In this document: positions 35,635 to 44,271 of the stretch, one piece after another
Layout of the letters: every line of letters starts with the position of its first letter
Numbering within the stretch: the stretch's first letter is position 1
NCBI GenBank assembly: GCA_017305195.1
Contig: JAFKMU010000052.1
Coordinates: 32,572-96,571, forward strand
Source of the DNA: Verrucomicrobiota bacterium
GTDB lineage: Bacteria; Verrucomicrobiota; Verrucomicrobiia; Chthoniobacterales; Terrimicrobiaceae
DNA: 64,000 nt
Direction of reading: 5' to 3'
The notes under the pieces: model-generated
Seen by the model: the letters and a program-made list of their open reading frames with translations, nothing else
What the model was told of the DNA's origin: nothing
The model's database searches: none
Made by a program: the position numbers and the translations under genes

Positions 35635-37545
35635 GTGAGCAGCGAGATCGAGACCCGGGAAGGCCTGGCGCCCATCCCGCTCAGTGACGGACTCATTCTC
35701 GGGCGCGGCGCGGAGGCAGGCGCTTTATTACCTGATCCCGCAGTTTCCCGCCGCCATGCCCAGCTCCGATCCACTGCGGAAGGCTGGATCATCGAGGACC
35801 TCGGCAGCCGCAGCGGATCATTTCTGAACGGCAGGGTCTTCCAGCAGGAACGCCTCATCCTTGGCGATGTCCTGCGCATCGGGCCCTTTTCGCTGAAATA
35901 TGATGGGCATTTCCTGAGAGAAACTTTTGGCTCTGCAGGTGCGCGGCTGGAGGCGATCAGCCTCGGCAAGGTCGCATCGGGCCATACCATTCTCTCCGAT
36001 GTGTCGCTGGCCGTGGAGCCATGCCAGTTCGTCGGCGTGATCGGCCCCAGCGGGGCGGGCAAAAGCACGCTGCTCGACGCGCTCTGCGCATTGCGCCCGG
36101 CCACGTCCGGGTCAGTTCGGATCGACCACATTGATCTCTACAAGCACTACGAGAGCCTCCGCGAGGAACTGGGCTACGTCCCGCAGGACGACATCGTTCC
36201 GCTGGAACTCACCGTCCGCGATGCCCTGTGGTACGGCGCAAAACTGCGCCTGCCGGCCGGAACTCCCGGCGCGGAAATCGCCCGCCTCGTCGATCACACC
36301 ATCACGCAGATCGGCCTCGCGGATCGAGCCAATACACCCGTGGGAAAACTTTCGGGAGGCCAGCGCAAGCGCGTCAGCGTGGGCGCGGAGCTGCTCTGCC
36401 GTCCTCGTCTCATGTTTCTCGACGAGCCGACATCCGGCCTCGATCCGGCGGCGGAGACACGATTGATGCAGTCGCTGCGCGAGCTGTCCACGAATGGCTG
36501 CACCATCGTCTGTACGACGCATGTGATGGGAAATGCCTATCTCTTTGACAAGCTGGCCGTGGTGAATGCCGGGCGGCTGGTCTTTTTCGGTGAACCCGCC
36601 GCCGCGCTCCGTCACTTCGGCGTCGAGCATCTGGAGAATCTTTACCAGCGCCTGGAGTCTCTCGATCCGGAGAGCGTTTCGCCATCGTTTCCGCGGAAAG
36701 AAGAACCGGCGTCCGAGCCAGCGATCACATCCCGGGCAAAGAGGCCTGCGGCATTGCCCATCCTGCTCATGCGCCAATGGGCCATCCTGCGCTCGGATTG
36801 GAAGAATCTGCTCCTCGCCCTCGGCCAGCCGATCTTCATCGCGCTGCTGGTCACCTGGGTATCGAAGGAATCGCCTCTCGCCCTGTTCTTTGCCTACATC
36901 GCGACGCTGTGGTTCGGGTGCGGCAATGCGGCGCAGGAGATCGTGAAGGAGCTGCCCATGTTCCGCCGCGAGCGTCTCATCGGGCTCGGTCGCCACGAAT
37001 ACCTGCTGGCAAAGTTCATCTCCCTCGCCCGCATCACCATCATCCAAAGCCTGCTCCTTTATGGGGTGATGCAGATCGCTGCGGGTGGATTGAAAGGCTC
37101 CATGGGATGGCAGATCGCGGGTCTGGTCCTCACCGCCACTGCATCCGTCGGAATCGGCCTCGCCATATCTGCACTCTCCCGCAGCGTGCTCCAGGCTGTA
37201 ATGCTCGTGCCGCTGGTCTTGATCCCCCAGATTCTCTTCTCCGGGTTCACTCCGTCAGCAGGCGACATGAAGGATGGGCCGTACCTTGTGTCCCGCCTGA
37301 TGCCGAGTGCAGCGGTGCAGTCCGTGATGGATGTCAGCCTTTTCTGGGATCAGAAAATTACGGGATCGATGCGGGTGGATTATCCCTCGTCATTTTCCAA
37401 CCTGAACCGCGACCGTTCGCTGCGGAACGGACAAGTCTTTACCAACTCTGCCCCGGCCTGGCAGGGGCTTGGCTCCCTCGCCCTCTGGGTGCTGGTCTCC
37501 TACTGGGTTGCGTGGTTCGCCCTGCGCGGCAAGGAACGTGGATAG
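35635..37545 (+). CDS. FHA domain - ABC ATPase - ABC-2 permease fusion
   Basis: 636 residues, GTG start. The order is: FHA domain (about 10-95; GRGAEAGALLPDPAVSRRHA, then DLGSRSGSFLNGR, the phosphothreonine-binding layout), ABC ATPase (about 100-330; Walker A GPSGAGKST, signature LSGGQRKRVSVGAEL, LFLDEPTSGLDP), a linker, and a permease half with about six helices (from about 385; FAYIATLWFGCGNAAQEIVK). This half-transporter architecture resembles ABCG-type or mycobacterial Rv1747-like transporters, which export lipids or polymers and are regulated by Ser/Thr kinases. No kinase is nearby. The substrate is unknown. Confidence 0.88.
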   Translation: MSSEIETREGLAPIPLSDGLILGRGAEAGALLPDPAVSRRHAQLRSTAEGWIIEDLGSRSGSFLNGRVFQQERLILGDVLRIGPFSLKYDGHFLRETFGSAGARLEAISLGKVASGHTILSDVSLAVEPCQFVGVIGPSGAGKSTLLDALCALRPATSGSVRIDHIDLYKHYESLREELGYVPQDDIVPLELTVRDALWYGAKLRLPAGTPGAEIARLVDHTITQIGLADRANTPVGKLSGGQRKRVSVGAELLCRPRLMFLDEPTSGLDPAAETRLMQSLRELSTNGCTIVCTTHVMGNAYLFDKLAVVNAGRLVFFGEPAAALRHFGVEHLENLYQRLESLDPESVSPSFPRKEEPASEPAITSRAKRPAALPILLMRQWAILRSDWKNLLLALGQPIFIALLVTWVSKESPLALFFAYIATLWFGCGNAAQEIVKELPMFRRERLIGLGRHEYLLAKFISLARITIIQSLLLYGVMQIAAGGLKGSMGWQIAGLVLTATASVGIGLAISALSRSVLQAVMLVPLVLIPQILFSGFTPSAGDMKDGPYLVSRLMPSAAVQSVMDVSLFWDQKITGSMRVDYPSSFSNLNRDRSLRNGQVFTNSAPAWQGLGSLALWVLVSYWVAWFALRGKERG

Positions 37546-37551
37546 CAATCG

Positions 37552-38727
37552 CTAAGGCTGGACGCCGAGAAGCTCCATCGCCTCGCCTACGAGGAAAAGC
37601 GAGCCCGTGATCAAAACGCGGTCGCCGGATCGCCGGGCGGCGGCGATGCCTGCCGAGAGTGATTCCTTTATCTGGGACGGCACGCCAACATGGAAATTCA
37701 CCGGAGCCTCCGCTCGCTGGCTGCGAGTCGGGACAAAGTAAAATTCACGGGAAATCCGCTCAATCGAAGCCAGCATCTGCGAATAGTCCTTGTCGCTCAG
37801 AGCCCCGAAGACCACGACCGCCTTCTCGTCTCCGAAGCGCTCGATCCAGTGCTGCACCAGACACTCCGCCGCCTGGGGATTGTGCCCGCCATCCAGCACG
37901 GTCCCGTCGGCCAGAACCTGAAAGCGTCCGGGCCATGCGGCGGATTTCAGTGCCGCCCGGATCTCGGCGTCTGTCAGAGATATTCCCGCCGCAGTTAAGG
38001 TCCGCAGGGCCAGCGCGGCATTCAGCTTCTGGATCGAGCCGGGAATGCCGAGTGCGTAACCCTCCAGCGGATCATTCACAAACTCGATCGGCGCTCCCTT
38101 CTCCAGCGCAGTCACCCGAAGGACTTCCTCCGCAGGGGTCTGCTGGCGGCCACTGATCACCGGGACGCCCGGTTTGATAATACCCGCCTTCTCCGTGGCA
38201 ATGGCGGCCAGCGTATCGCCCAGCCATTTCATGTGATCGAAGTCAACCGGGGTGATGACCGAAACCAGCGGGGTCACCGCATTGGTCGAGTCCAGCCTGC
38301 CGCCCATCCCGGTCTCCAGAATCACAATGTCGCAACCCTCGTCGGCAAAATGGCGAATGCCCAGAGCCGTCACGATCTCAAAATATGTCGGCGGATGCGG
38401 CCACTCTGTAGTTTCCCGGCGGATCAAAGTCAATACATCCAAAACCTTCTCGTCCGGAATCATCGTGCCGTTGACGCGAATGCGCTCCCCAAACTCCACG
38501 AGATGCGGCGAAGTATAAAGCCCGGTGCGCAGAGCATGCGCCCGGCAAAGCGAATCCAGAAACGCGCAGACCGACCCCTTACCATTGGTTCCCGCGACAT
38601 GGAGAAACCGTAGATTTTTCTCGGGATTACCGAGGAGCGCGAGCAAGGCCCGGGTGTTGTCCAACCCGAGTTTGATCCCAAACTGCTGCGTGGAGTAGAG
38701 CCACGCGAGCGCCTCGACGGAGGTCAC
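37552..38727 (-). CDS. folC: folylpolyglutamate/dihydrofolate synthase
   Basis: 391 residues of the Mur-ligase superfamily, adding glutamate to (dihydro)folate. The P-loop is HVAGTNGKGSVCAFLDSL; TGLYTSPHLVEFGERIRVNG and ILETGMGGRLDSTNAV are FolC signatures. The C-terminal ligase domain includes VLDGGHNPQAAECLV. The start (38727) overlaps the accD stop by four bases, so folC is translationally coupled to accD, a gene order seen in many bacteria. It is convergent with the FHA-ABC gene, with six bases between stops. Confidence 0.94.
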   Translation of the reverse strand: MTSVEALAWLYSTQQFGIKLGLDNTRALLALLGNPEKNLRFLHVAGTNGKGSVCAFLDSLCRAHALRTGLYTSPHLVEFGERIRVNGTMIPDEKVLDVLTLIRRETTEWPHPPTYFEIVTALGIRHFADEGCDIVILETGMGGRLDSTNAVTPLVSVITPVDFDHMKWLGDTLAAIATEKAGIIKPGVPVISGRQQTPAEEVLRVTALEKGAPIEFVNDPLEGYALGIPGSIQKLNAALALRTLTAAGISLTDAEIRAALKSAAWPGRFQVLADGTVLDGGHNPQAAECLVQHWIERFGDEKAVVVFGALSDKDYSQMLASIERISREFYFVPTRSQRAEAPVNFHVGVPSQIKESLSAGIAAARRSGDRVLITGSLFLVGEAMELLGVQP

Positions 38728-39572
38728 TTGCTGGCCGGAGCGAGGTAGTCGAGAAGCTGGCGGATCACGCCGCGCAGCTTCGTCCGCGAGACGACGATGT
38801 CGATAAGCCCGTGCTTCTCGAGGAACTCCGCGGTCTGAAAGCCGGGAGGCAGATCCTGGTGCGTCGTCTCCTTGATCACGCGCGGACCGGCGAAGCCGAT
38901 CATGCTCTTCGGCTCCGCGATGAGCACGTCGCCGAGTGAAGCATAACTCGCCATCACACCGGCGGTGGTGGGATTGGTCAAAACAGTGAGGTACGGCAGA
39001 CGAGCCTCGGAGTGGCGGGCGAGAGCGCCGCTGGTCTTCGCCATCTGCATGAGGCTGAGCATGCCCTCATACATGCGGGCGCCACCGGAGGCGCAGACGA
39101 TGACGACGCCCATCTTCTTCTTGGTGGAGAGTTCGATGATGCGGGTGATCTTCTCCCCGACCACCGATCCCATCGTGGCGGCAAGGAAGCTGAAATCCAT
39201 CACGGCGATGCCCACCAGCCTGCCGTCGATCTTTCCGGTGCCTGTCACCACAGCATCGGTGAGACCGGTTTTTTCCTGATAGCTCTTGAGGCGATTCGTG
39301 TAGGTCGCGACGCCCTTGAACTCCAGCGTGTCCACGGAAGTCATGTTCGCATCCGTCTCCTCAAAGGTCCCCTCGTCGATGAGCGAGGCGATGCGCTCCT
39401 TCGATCCCATGGAGAAGTGGTGTTCGCACTTCGGGCAGATGCGGAGATTCTCCTCCAGAGCGAGGTTGTGAATCACCTCGGCGCAGCTAGGGCATTTGGT
39501 CCAGAGTCCCTCAGGCATCTCGCGGGTTTTGCTGACGATGTTCTTGAGAAAAGGCTTACGAAAAATGGGCAT
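38724..39572 (-). CDS. accD: acetyl-CoA carboxylase carboxyltransferase subunit beta
   Basis: Beta subunit of the carboxyltransferase that makes malonyl-CoA. 282 residues. The N-terminal zinc ribbon is visible (TKCPSCAEVIHNL ... ICPKCEHHFSM, four Cys). The crotonase-like domain includes DAVVTGTGKIDGRLVGIAVM, FSFLAATMGSVVGEKITR and VIVCASGGARMYEGMLSLMQ. ATG 39572 gives the normal MPIFRKPFLKN start, 20 bases after the comF stop. accA is not in the window. Ordered CPBP-comF-accD-folC in one transcript. Confidence 0.95.
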   Translation of the reverse strand: MPIFRKPFLKNIVSKTREMPEGLWTKCPSCAEVIHNLALEENLRICPKCEHHFSMGSKERIASLIDEGTFEETDANMTSVDTLEFKGVATYTNRLKSYQEKTGLTDAVVTGTGKIDGRLVGIAVMDFSFLAATMGSVVGEKITRIIELSTKKKMGVVIVCASGGARMYEGMLSLMQMAKTSGALARHSEARLPYLTVLTNPTTAGVMASYASLGDVLIAEPKSMIGFAGPRVIKETTHQDLPPGFQTAEFLEKHGLIDIVVSRTKLRGVIRQLLDYLAPASK

Positions 39573-39592
39573 GGAGTAGGATGGGTACGGAA

Positions 39593-40318
39593 TTAGCCGC
39601 GGGCGAGCGTGAGAGCGCAAACAGAATAGGCCCCGCCTTCACGCAGGACACGGGCGCATTCATCGAGTGTGGAGCCTGTTGTGAACACATCGTCCACCAG
39701 GAGAAGCTTTTGACCTTGCACGGAGACATTCTGCCGTAGAGCGAAGGCATCCCGCAAGTTTTGCATGCGCATACGGCGATCGAAATGCGTTTGGGTCGTG
39801 GTAGAGCGAATTCTCCGCAAGGCTTTTACAATAGGCACCTTACACTGCTTTTGCAACTGCCGGGCCAAAATTTCGGATTGATTGAATTCTCGTTCCCGTT
39901 CCCTCGTGGGGAAAAGCGGCACGGGAACGAGGCCGTCAAAGGTGCGTTCCCGGATGCGCTCGTCGGCCAGCCCCTCGCTCAAAAGACGCCCCAAAACTGA
40001 GGCAAGGGTCAGCTCGCGACCATATTTCAGGCGGTGAATCATCTCTCGCATGACGCCCCGGCTTTCCCAACAGGCCACGGCGTAGTCGAAATGAAAATCA
40101 CGATCTCCACAGTTCGTGCAGACGAAGGAACCCAAGGTGCCTCGCAAGGGCCGCGAGCAGACCGGGCACCTCGGCTGGGCGATCGGCTTCAGATCAGCCC
40201 GACACTCCGGGCAGAGATCGTCGCCGCTCACCGCGCACAGGCACCCGGAGCAATGCGCCGGAAAGAAGAGATCCCGGAGGGTCTCAAGCCCGATCCGGCA
40301 CGCGTCGAGCACTGGCAT
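39593..40318 (-). CDS. comF: ComF-family phosphoribosyltransferase-like protein
   Basis: 241 residues. An N-terminal double zinc finger (CSGCLCAVSGDDLCPEC, CPVCSRPLRG, CTNCG) is followed by a PRTase domain with the PRPP loop KLLLVDDVFTTGSTLDECA. Typical ComF features are FDYAVACWESRGVMREMIHR, FDGLVPVPLFPTRERERE and FNQSEILARQL. ComF acts in DNA uptake in naturally competent bacteria. Together with comEC at 26368 it suggests a competence potential, though neither alone proves it. Its start lies inside the 3' end of the CPBP gene (35-base overlap). Confidence 0.9.
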   Translation of the reverse strand: MPVLDACRIGLETLRDLFFPAHCSGCLCAVSGDDLCPECRADLKPIAQPRCPVCSRPLRGTLGSFVCTNCGDRDFHFDYAVACWESRGVMREMIHRLKYGRELTLASVLGRLLSEGLADERIRERTFDGLVPVPLFPTREREREFNQSEILARQLQKQCKVPIVKALRRIRSTTTQTHFDRRMRMQNLRDAFALRQNVSVQGQKLLLVDDVFTTGSTLDECARVLREGGAYSVCALTLARG

Positions 40319-41249
40319 GGCGAAGATACAACCAGACGAGGCCCCCGGTGATCAACAGGACAATCACTGGAGCCAGCCCGGTCGGCACCGCGCCGCTCAC
40401 GAGATTGGGTCCCACCCAGGGAAGAAACTCCTCCGGGGGCTTGGCCCGGAATTTCCCGAACCACTGGATTCCCTGCTGGCCGGTGATCCACCCGGCATGA
40501 ATCCCGATCGGCAGCCAGAGCGAGCGAGTCCACAGCGCTGCCGTTCCCAGAATGAGCCCGCCGATAAAGAGCGACAAAATGCCGAAGCCAAGGACGTGCA
40601 CTGCTGGCAGTCCGTCCACGATGGCGGCGATTTGTTGCATTCCACTGTACCATTCGACCTTTTCGGTGACAGCCTTGGCGGGCTTGGCAAAATGGATCAC
40701 GGCAAAAAGCGTCGAAACGCCAAGCAAGGCAGGGATACGCCCAAAGGCACGAGCCGCCAGGCCAAGCAGCACCCCGCGGAAGAGAAACTCTTCCACCGTC
40801 GCGACCACCCCGGCAGTCATCAGGATGCGGAAGAGGTGACCGAGGCCGAGTTCCTTTTTGACCTTATAGACGTCGAAGAAGAAATAGCTCACCCCGAGCA
40901 CGATTACCGGAATGAGCGCAACCGCGAGGCCAAACCCGAGATCCCTGGCCCAGGAAGGATTCTTCTCAAGACCGAACTCCCGGACATTGCGAATCCCCAG
41001 CCAGAACAAGAGCGGCACAATGAGCACCAGAGCCGAAACCTGGGTGATGCGGCTGAAGTACCTGTGGAAGGGGTGCTTCGCCAGCCCGGTGAGAAGACCA
41101 TGATCCGCCAGGGCCTGAATCCCCCAGTAAATCGGCGGAGCCAGGAGGATCCCCGCGAGGATGACGATGAGGAGATAAAGGAGGATTTTTCCGATGGCGG
41201 TCACGGATGGGAGAAAAAGTTGTGGAGGGCATCCTGTCAATCGTCCCAT
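40284..41249 (-). CDS. CPBP-family intramembrane glutamic endopeptidase
   Basis: Up to 321 residues with about eight membrane helices. The CPBP (Abi/CAAX protease) motifs are ordered correctly: EE in TVEEFLFRGVLLGL (motif 1), FAVIHFAK (motif 2, His) and LPIGIHAGWITG (motif 3, His). Members cleave prenylated or other membrane substrates, or protect against bacteriocins. The ATG at 41249 leaves only 14 bases to the divergent bioA start; a GTG at 41204 beginning MTAIGKILLYLL is a good alternative and would leave 59 bases for promoters. The 3' end overlaps comF. Confidence 0.82.
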   Translation of the reverse strand: MGRLTGCPPQLFLPSVTAIGKILLYLLIVILAGILLAPPIYWGIQALADHGLLTGLAKHPFHRYFSRITQVSALVLIVPLLFWLGIRNVREFGLEKNPSWARDLGFGLAVALIPVIVLGVSYFFFDVYKVKKELGLGHLFRILMTAGVVATVEEFLFRGVLLGLAARAFGRIPALLGVSTLFAVIHFAKPAKAVTEKVEWYSGMQQIAAIVDGLPAVHVLGFGILSLFIGGLILGTAALWTRSLWLPIGIHAGWITGQQGIQWFGKFRAKPPEEFLPWVGPNLVSGAVPTGLAPVIVLLITGGLVWLYLRHASARRVPDRA

Positions 41250-41263
41250 GATCCGGACTTTCC

Positions 41264-42559
41264 ATGAAACCCGGCACCGAATCCCTCATCCGCCTCGATC
41301 GCCAATATCTCTGGCATCCCTTTACCCAGATGAAAGGCTGGTGCGATCCGGCCTACGAGCCGCTGGTCCTCGTCGAGGGGAACGGCGCGATCCTCCGCGA
41401 TTCCGAGGGCCGGGAGTATATCGACGGCAACTCCTCCATCTGGACAAACGTCCACGGGCACCGGCATCCCGCCATCACTGCCGCGATGAAAGCCCAGCTC
41501 GACAAGGTGGCTCACGTCTCCTTCCTCGGAACCACCAACGAACCGGCCATCCGGCTGGCGGAGAAACTGGTCAATCTGCTGCCTCCGGGCGATTACTCCC
41601 GCGTCTTTTTTACCGACAATGGATCGACTGCGATCGAAGTCGCAGTGAAGATGACCTTGCAGTACTGGCAACTGATCGGGAGACCGGAAAAGAACCGGTT
41701 CGTCGCGTTCGACAATGCCTATCACGGGGATACGGTAGGCGCGGCCAGCCTCGGAGGAGTGAGCGCCTTTACGCAACGCTTTGCCCCGGTTCACTTCGCG
41801 ATTGACCGCGTAGCCTCCACGGATGCGCTTGAACGCCTGGACGCGAACAATGTAGCAGCCATCATCATCGAACCCCTGGTTCAGGGAGCTGCTGGCATTC
41901 GTCTCTGGCCGGAAGGAACTTTGCGCCGTCTGCGGGAGTGGTGCGATGCCAATGACGTCCTCCTGATCCTCGATGAAGTCCTGACCGGATTCGGACGAAC
42001 CGGAAAAATGTTCGCTTGTCAGCATGATGGCGTACGAGCAGATTTCCTCTGTTTAGCCAAGGGACTGACCGGCGGGTACGTCCCCCTGGCAGCAACTCTC
42101 ACAAACGAAACGATCTATTCCGCATTTCTCGGTGAATATAAGGATCTTAAGACCCTTTTTTACGGACATAGTTTTTGTGGAAATCCTGTGGGTTGTGCGG
42201 CCGCTTTAGCCAGTCTGGAGGTCTTTGAAAGCGAGCAAACCCTTGCCCATCTCCAAGAGAAGATCAAACACCTTGCAGACCTCTTATTGCGCGTACGCCA
42301 TAACGCATACGTGTTTGACACTCGTCAGGTCGGCTTCATCTCCGGCATCGAAATCCGAAAGCCCGACGGCACCCCTTTTGAGTGGACCGAGCAGACAGGA
42401 GCACGGATTTGCCAGCGAGCCCGCGAGTATGGATTGCTCACACGCCCGGTCCTCGACACCCTGGTCTTCATGCCTCCCTACTGCATCACGAAGACGCAGA
42501 TGGACGCGGCATTTGTTGCATTGAATCAGGCCATTCTGGATATCTGCCAGGGGACCTGA
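41264..42559 (+). CDS. bioA: adenosylmethionine-8-amino-7-oxononanoate aminotransferase
   Basis: Biotin synthesis: PLP-dependent transfer of the amino group of S-adenosylmethionine to KAPA, giving DAPA. 431 residues. The opening WHPFTQMKGWCDPAYEPLVL is a BioA hallmark. The PLP region includes FTDNGSTAIEVAVKMTLQYW, LLILDEVLTGFGRTGKMFAC and the Schiff-base Lys in CLAKGLTGGYVPLA. Other biotin genes are not in the window, so bioA stands alone, diverging from the CPBP-comF-accD-folC operon. Biotin is the cofactor of acetyl-CoA carboxylase (accD in that operon), a possible reason for proximity. Confidence 0.92.
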   Translation: MKPGTESLIRLDRQYLWHPFTQMKGWCDPAYEPLVLVEGNGAILRDSEGREYIDGNSSIWTNVHGHRHPAITAAMKAQLDKVAHVSFLGTTNEPAIRLAEKLVNLLPPGDYSRVFFTDNGSTAIEVAVKMTLQYWQLIGRPEKNRFVAFDNAYHGDTVGAASLGGVSAFTQRFAPVHFAIDRVASTDALERLDANNVAAIIIEPLVQGAAGIRLWPEGTLRRLREWCDANDVLLILDEVLTGFGRTGKMFACQHDGVRADFLCLAKGLTGGYVPLAATLTNETIYSAFLGEYKDLKTLFYGHSFCGNPVGCAAALASLEVFESEQTLAHLQEKIKHLADLLLRVRHNAYVFDTRQVGFISGIEIRKPDGTPFEWTEQTGARICQRAREYGLLTRPVLDTLVFMPPYCITKTQMDAAFVALNQAILDICQGT

Positions 42560-42603
42560 CTCCCCCACCCAGCCGAAGGGCTGGCGGGGTTCCGAAACAC
42601 GAA

Positions 42604-42631
42604 GACCTCCTGCGAAAGACGCTAGGAGGTC
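42604..42631. other. hairpin at the 3' end of the HAD phosphatase gene
   Basis: An 8-base-pair perfect stem (GACCTCCT/AGGAGGTC) plus an inner GCG/CGC encloses a short A-rich loop and overlaps the TAG stop of the minus-strand gene. It lies just after a second imperfect hairpin (CCCAGCC/GGCTGG) following bioA. Neither has a good T-run, so termination is uncertain. Confidence 0.4.
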
Positions 42632-43317
42632 AGGACTTTGACGACGGCAGCAGTCTCCGACAAGTCCTGGAAAAGGAAGTCGGGCTTGTGGGCTTCAAGC
42701 TCCTCAAGGGAGTAATTACCGGTAGCGATTGCCACTGTTTTTCCACCGAAAGCGCGGCCACACTCGATGTCGCGAGGGGTGTCTCCGATCACATAAACCT
42801 GCTCGGGAGGAAACTCCTCTCCATGGCGCTCCAAGGCGCGGGCACGGGCAAAATTGCCCAGTTGATTGCGATCGTGCGAGTCGTCGGAGAACGCTCCAAA
42901 CTCGAAGTAATCCCACACGCCGTAATGGCTCAGCTTGATCTCCGCACCGCGGGCAACGTTGCCGGTCAGGAGAGCAAGCACACAGCTCTCGTGCTTCTTG
43001 AGCTCCTCCAGGAGCTGGATGATACCGGGCAGGAGGCGCCCTTTGTGCAGCGGCATGCGCTGCTTGAGATTATGCAGGTAGGCATCGAGGAGGGCAGTGA
43101 TGTTCTCCGGCGTCACGGCGAGATTCGACTTCTCGAGCATCTGACGCGAGATCAGGCCATCCGTGGCACCCGCGAGATTGATTCCCTGCAAGTCCTCAGG
43201 AAAGCCAAAGGCATCCTGCATGGCATCCTTGAGAGACTGCTCCCCGGCTCCCCCTGAGGTGATCAGGGTTCCATCGATGTCGAAGAGCAGGAGACGACGC
43301 TTATTCGTCGTCGCCAT
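42622..43317 (-). CDS. HAD-superfamily phosphatase (phosphoglycolate-phosphatase-like)
   Basis: 231 residues. HAD motif I is LLLFDIDGTLITSGG with nucleophile Asp13 and general acid Asp15. Motif II is the VLALLTGNVARGAEIKL Thr. The motif III/IV region is VYVIGDTPRDIECGRAFGGK. A helical cap (about 20-85) places it with Gph/PgpB-like phosphatases of small sugar phosphates. The start lies 17 bases inside infC, so it is translated from the thrS-infC transcript. Its position where rpmI-rplT normally follow infC is unusual. Confidence 0.85.
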   Translation of the reverse strand: MATTNKRRLLLFDIDGTLITSGGAGEQSLKDAMQDAFGFPEDLQGINLAGATDGLISRQMLEKSNLAVTPENITALLDAYLHNLKQRMPLHKGRLLPGIIQLLEELKKHESCVLALLTGNVARGAEIKLSHYGVWDYFEFGAFSDDSHDRNQLGNFARARALERHGEEFPPEQVYVIGDTPRDIECGRAFGGKTVAIATGNYSLEELEAHKPDFLFQDLSETAAVVKVLTS

Positions 43318-43897
43318 CCTCGGGATCGTCGGGCAGATTATCGACGTCGACTTCGCCAGCCTTGCTGAACTTGCGTTTCCGCTTCGCTGCGGGCAACGGC
43401 GAGAGCGTCATGCCGATGGCCTTGCCGACCAGCTTGGGCTCCATGTCCACATGGCCCATGGTGGCGAGATCTTCCTTCACTCGCTTGACGACCTGCATGC
43501 CGAGTTCCTGGTGAGCCATCTCGCGTCCGCGAAACTGGAGGTGAATCTTCACCTTGTTCCCCTTGTCGAGGAACTCCTCGGCATGGCGGATCTTGGTCAC
43601 ATAGTCGTGCTCGTCAATGTTTACCCGGAATTTCACTTCCTTCACCTTGCCGGCAGTGTGCCGCTTTTCCTTCTCCTGCTTGGCGAGATCGTAGCGGAAC
43701 TTGCCGAAGTCGACGATGCGACAGACAGGCGGTTGGGCGTTGGGTGAAATTTCGATCAGGTCGAGGCCCATGCCGCGCGCCTGGCGCAATGCCTCGTCGA
43801 GGCGCATGACCCCGATCTGCTCGTTGTTCACTCCGTTGATAACACGCACTTCGCGGGCGCGAATGCGTTCATTGACTCGAATATCTTTTAAGTTAAT
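43301..43897 (-). CDS. infC: translation initiation factor IF-3, AUU start codon
   Basis: IF-3 binds the 30S subunit, checks the start codon and keeps subunits apart. 198 residues. The N-terminal domain begins NLKDIRVNERIRAREVRVIN, and GLDLIEISPNAQPPVCRIVD leads to FGKFRYDLAKQEKEKRHTAG. The C-terminal domain ends GMTLSPLPAAKRKRKF with a short acidic tail (DDPEDGDDE). The only start that keeps the conserved N-terminus is ATT (43897), preceded at three bases by a perfect GGAGGT. Use of AUU allows IF-3 to repress its own synthesis, as known in E. coli. A GTG at 43849 would remove 16 conserved residues. Confidence 0.93.
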   Translation of the reverse strand: MNLKDIRVNERIRAREVRVINGVNNEQIGVMRLDEALRQARGMGLDLIEISPNAQPPVCRIVDFGKFRYDLAKQEKEKRHTAGKVKEVKFRVNIDEHDYVTKIRHAEEFLDKGNKVKIHLQFRGREMAHQELGMQVVKRVKEDLATMGHVDMEPKLVGKAIGMTLSPLPAAKRKRKFSKAGEVDVDNLPDDPEDGDDE

Positions 43898-44271
43898 GGG
43901 ACCTCCCGGTTGTTGGACGTTGCATGCGAAGAAAACAGTACATTCTCACTCTGAGAACCTACGCGAGGAACATTGAAGGCGAAATAAGACGGCTCATGCG
44001 CGGCATGAACTAATTTTCGCTGTTAAAATATTGCATCTTCAATCGTTCGAAATCTGCGCCGTCCGGTAGACGACTACCCGCAGCTTTTAGTGAACTTACG
44101 GGATGGCGCAAGAGGAAAATTTCAACAATTTTCCTCGCAATGATCGATTGAAGCGAGGGAATCCCCTCGGGTGCTGCACTTCGCAGCCCATGGAAGCCGG
44201 AAAGAACCGACTCACACAGCCGGAACCAAAGGGCTCCGGCTGCGATTTGAGATCGAGATTTTCCCGGCAAA
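43898..44271 (-). promoter_or_regulatory. 374-base leader between thrS and infC with inverted repeats
   Basis: No coding sequence is apparent. Three inverted repeats lie in it. One at 44217-44242 (CAGCCGGA/TCCGGCTG) sits about 30 bases after the thrS stop. One at 44112-44136 has a 10-base-pair perfect stem (GAGGAAAATT/AATTTTCCTC) with a 5-base loop. A smaller GCGAGGG/CCCTCG element lies between them. None has a clear T-run in the minus direction, so they may be RNA control elements rather than simple terminators. The GGAGGT of infC is at 43901-43906. Confidence 0.5.
44112..44136. repeat. 10-bp inverted repeat in the infC leader
   Basis: GAGGAAAATT is followed by TCAAC and then AATTTTCCTC, a perfect stem with a 5-base loop. 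Confidence 0.8.
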
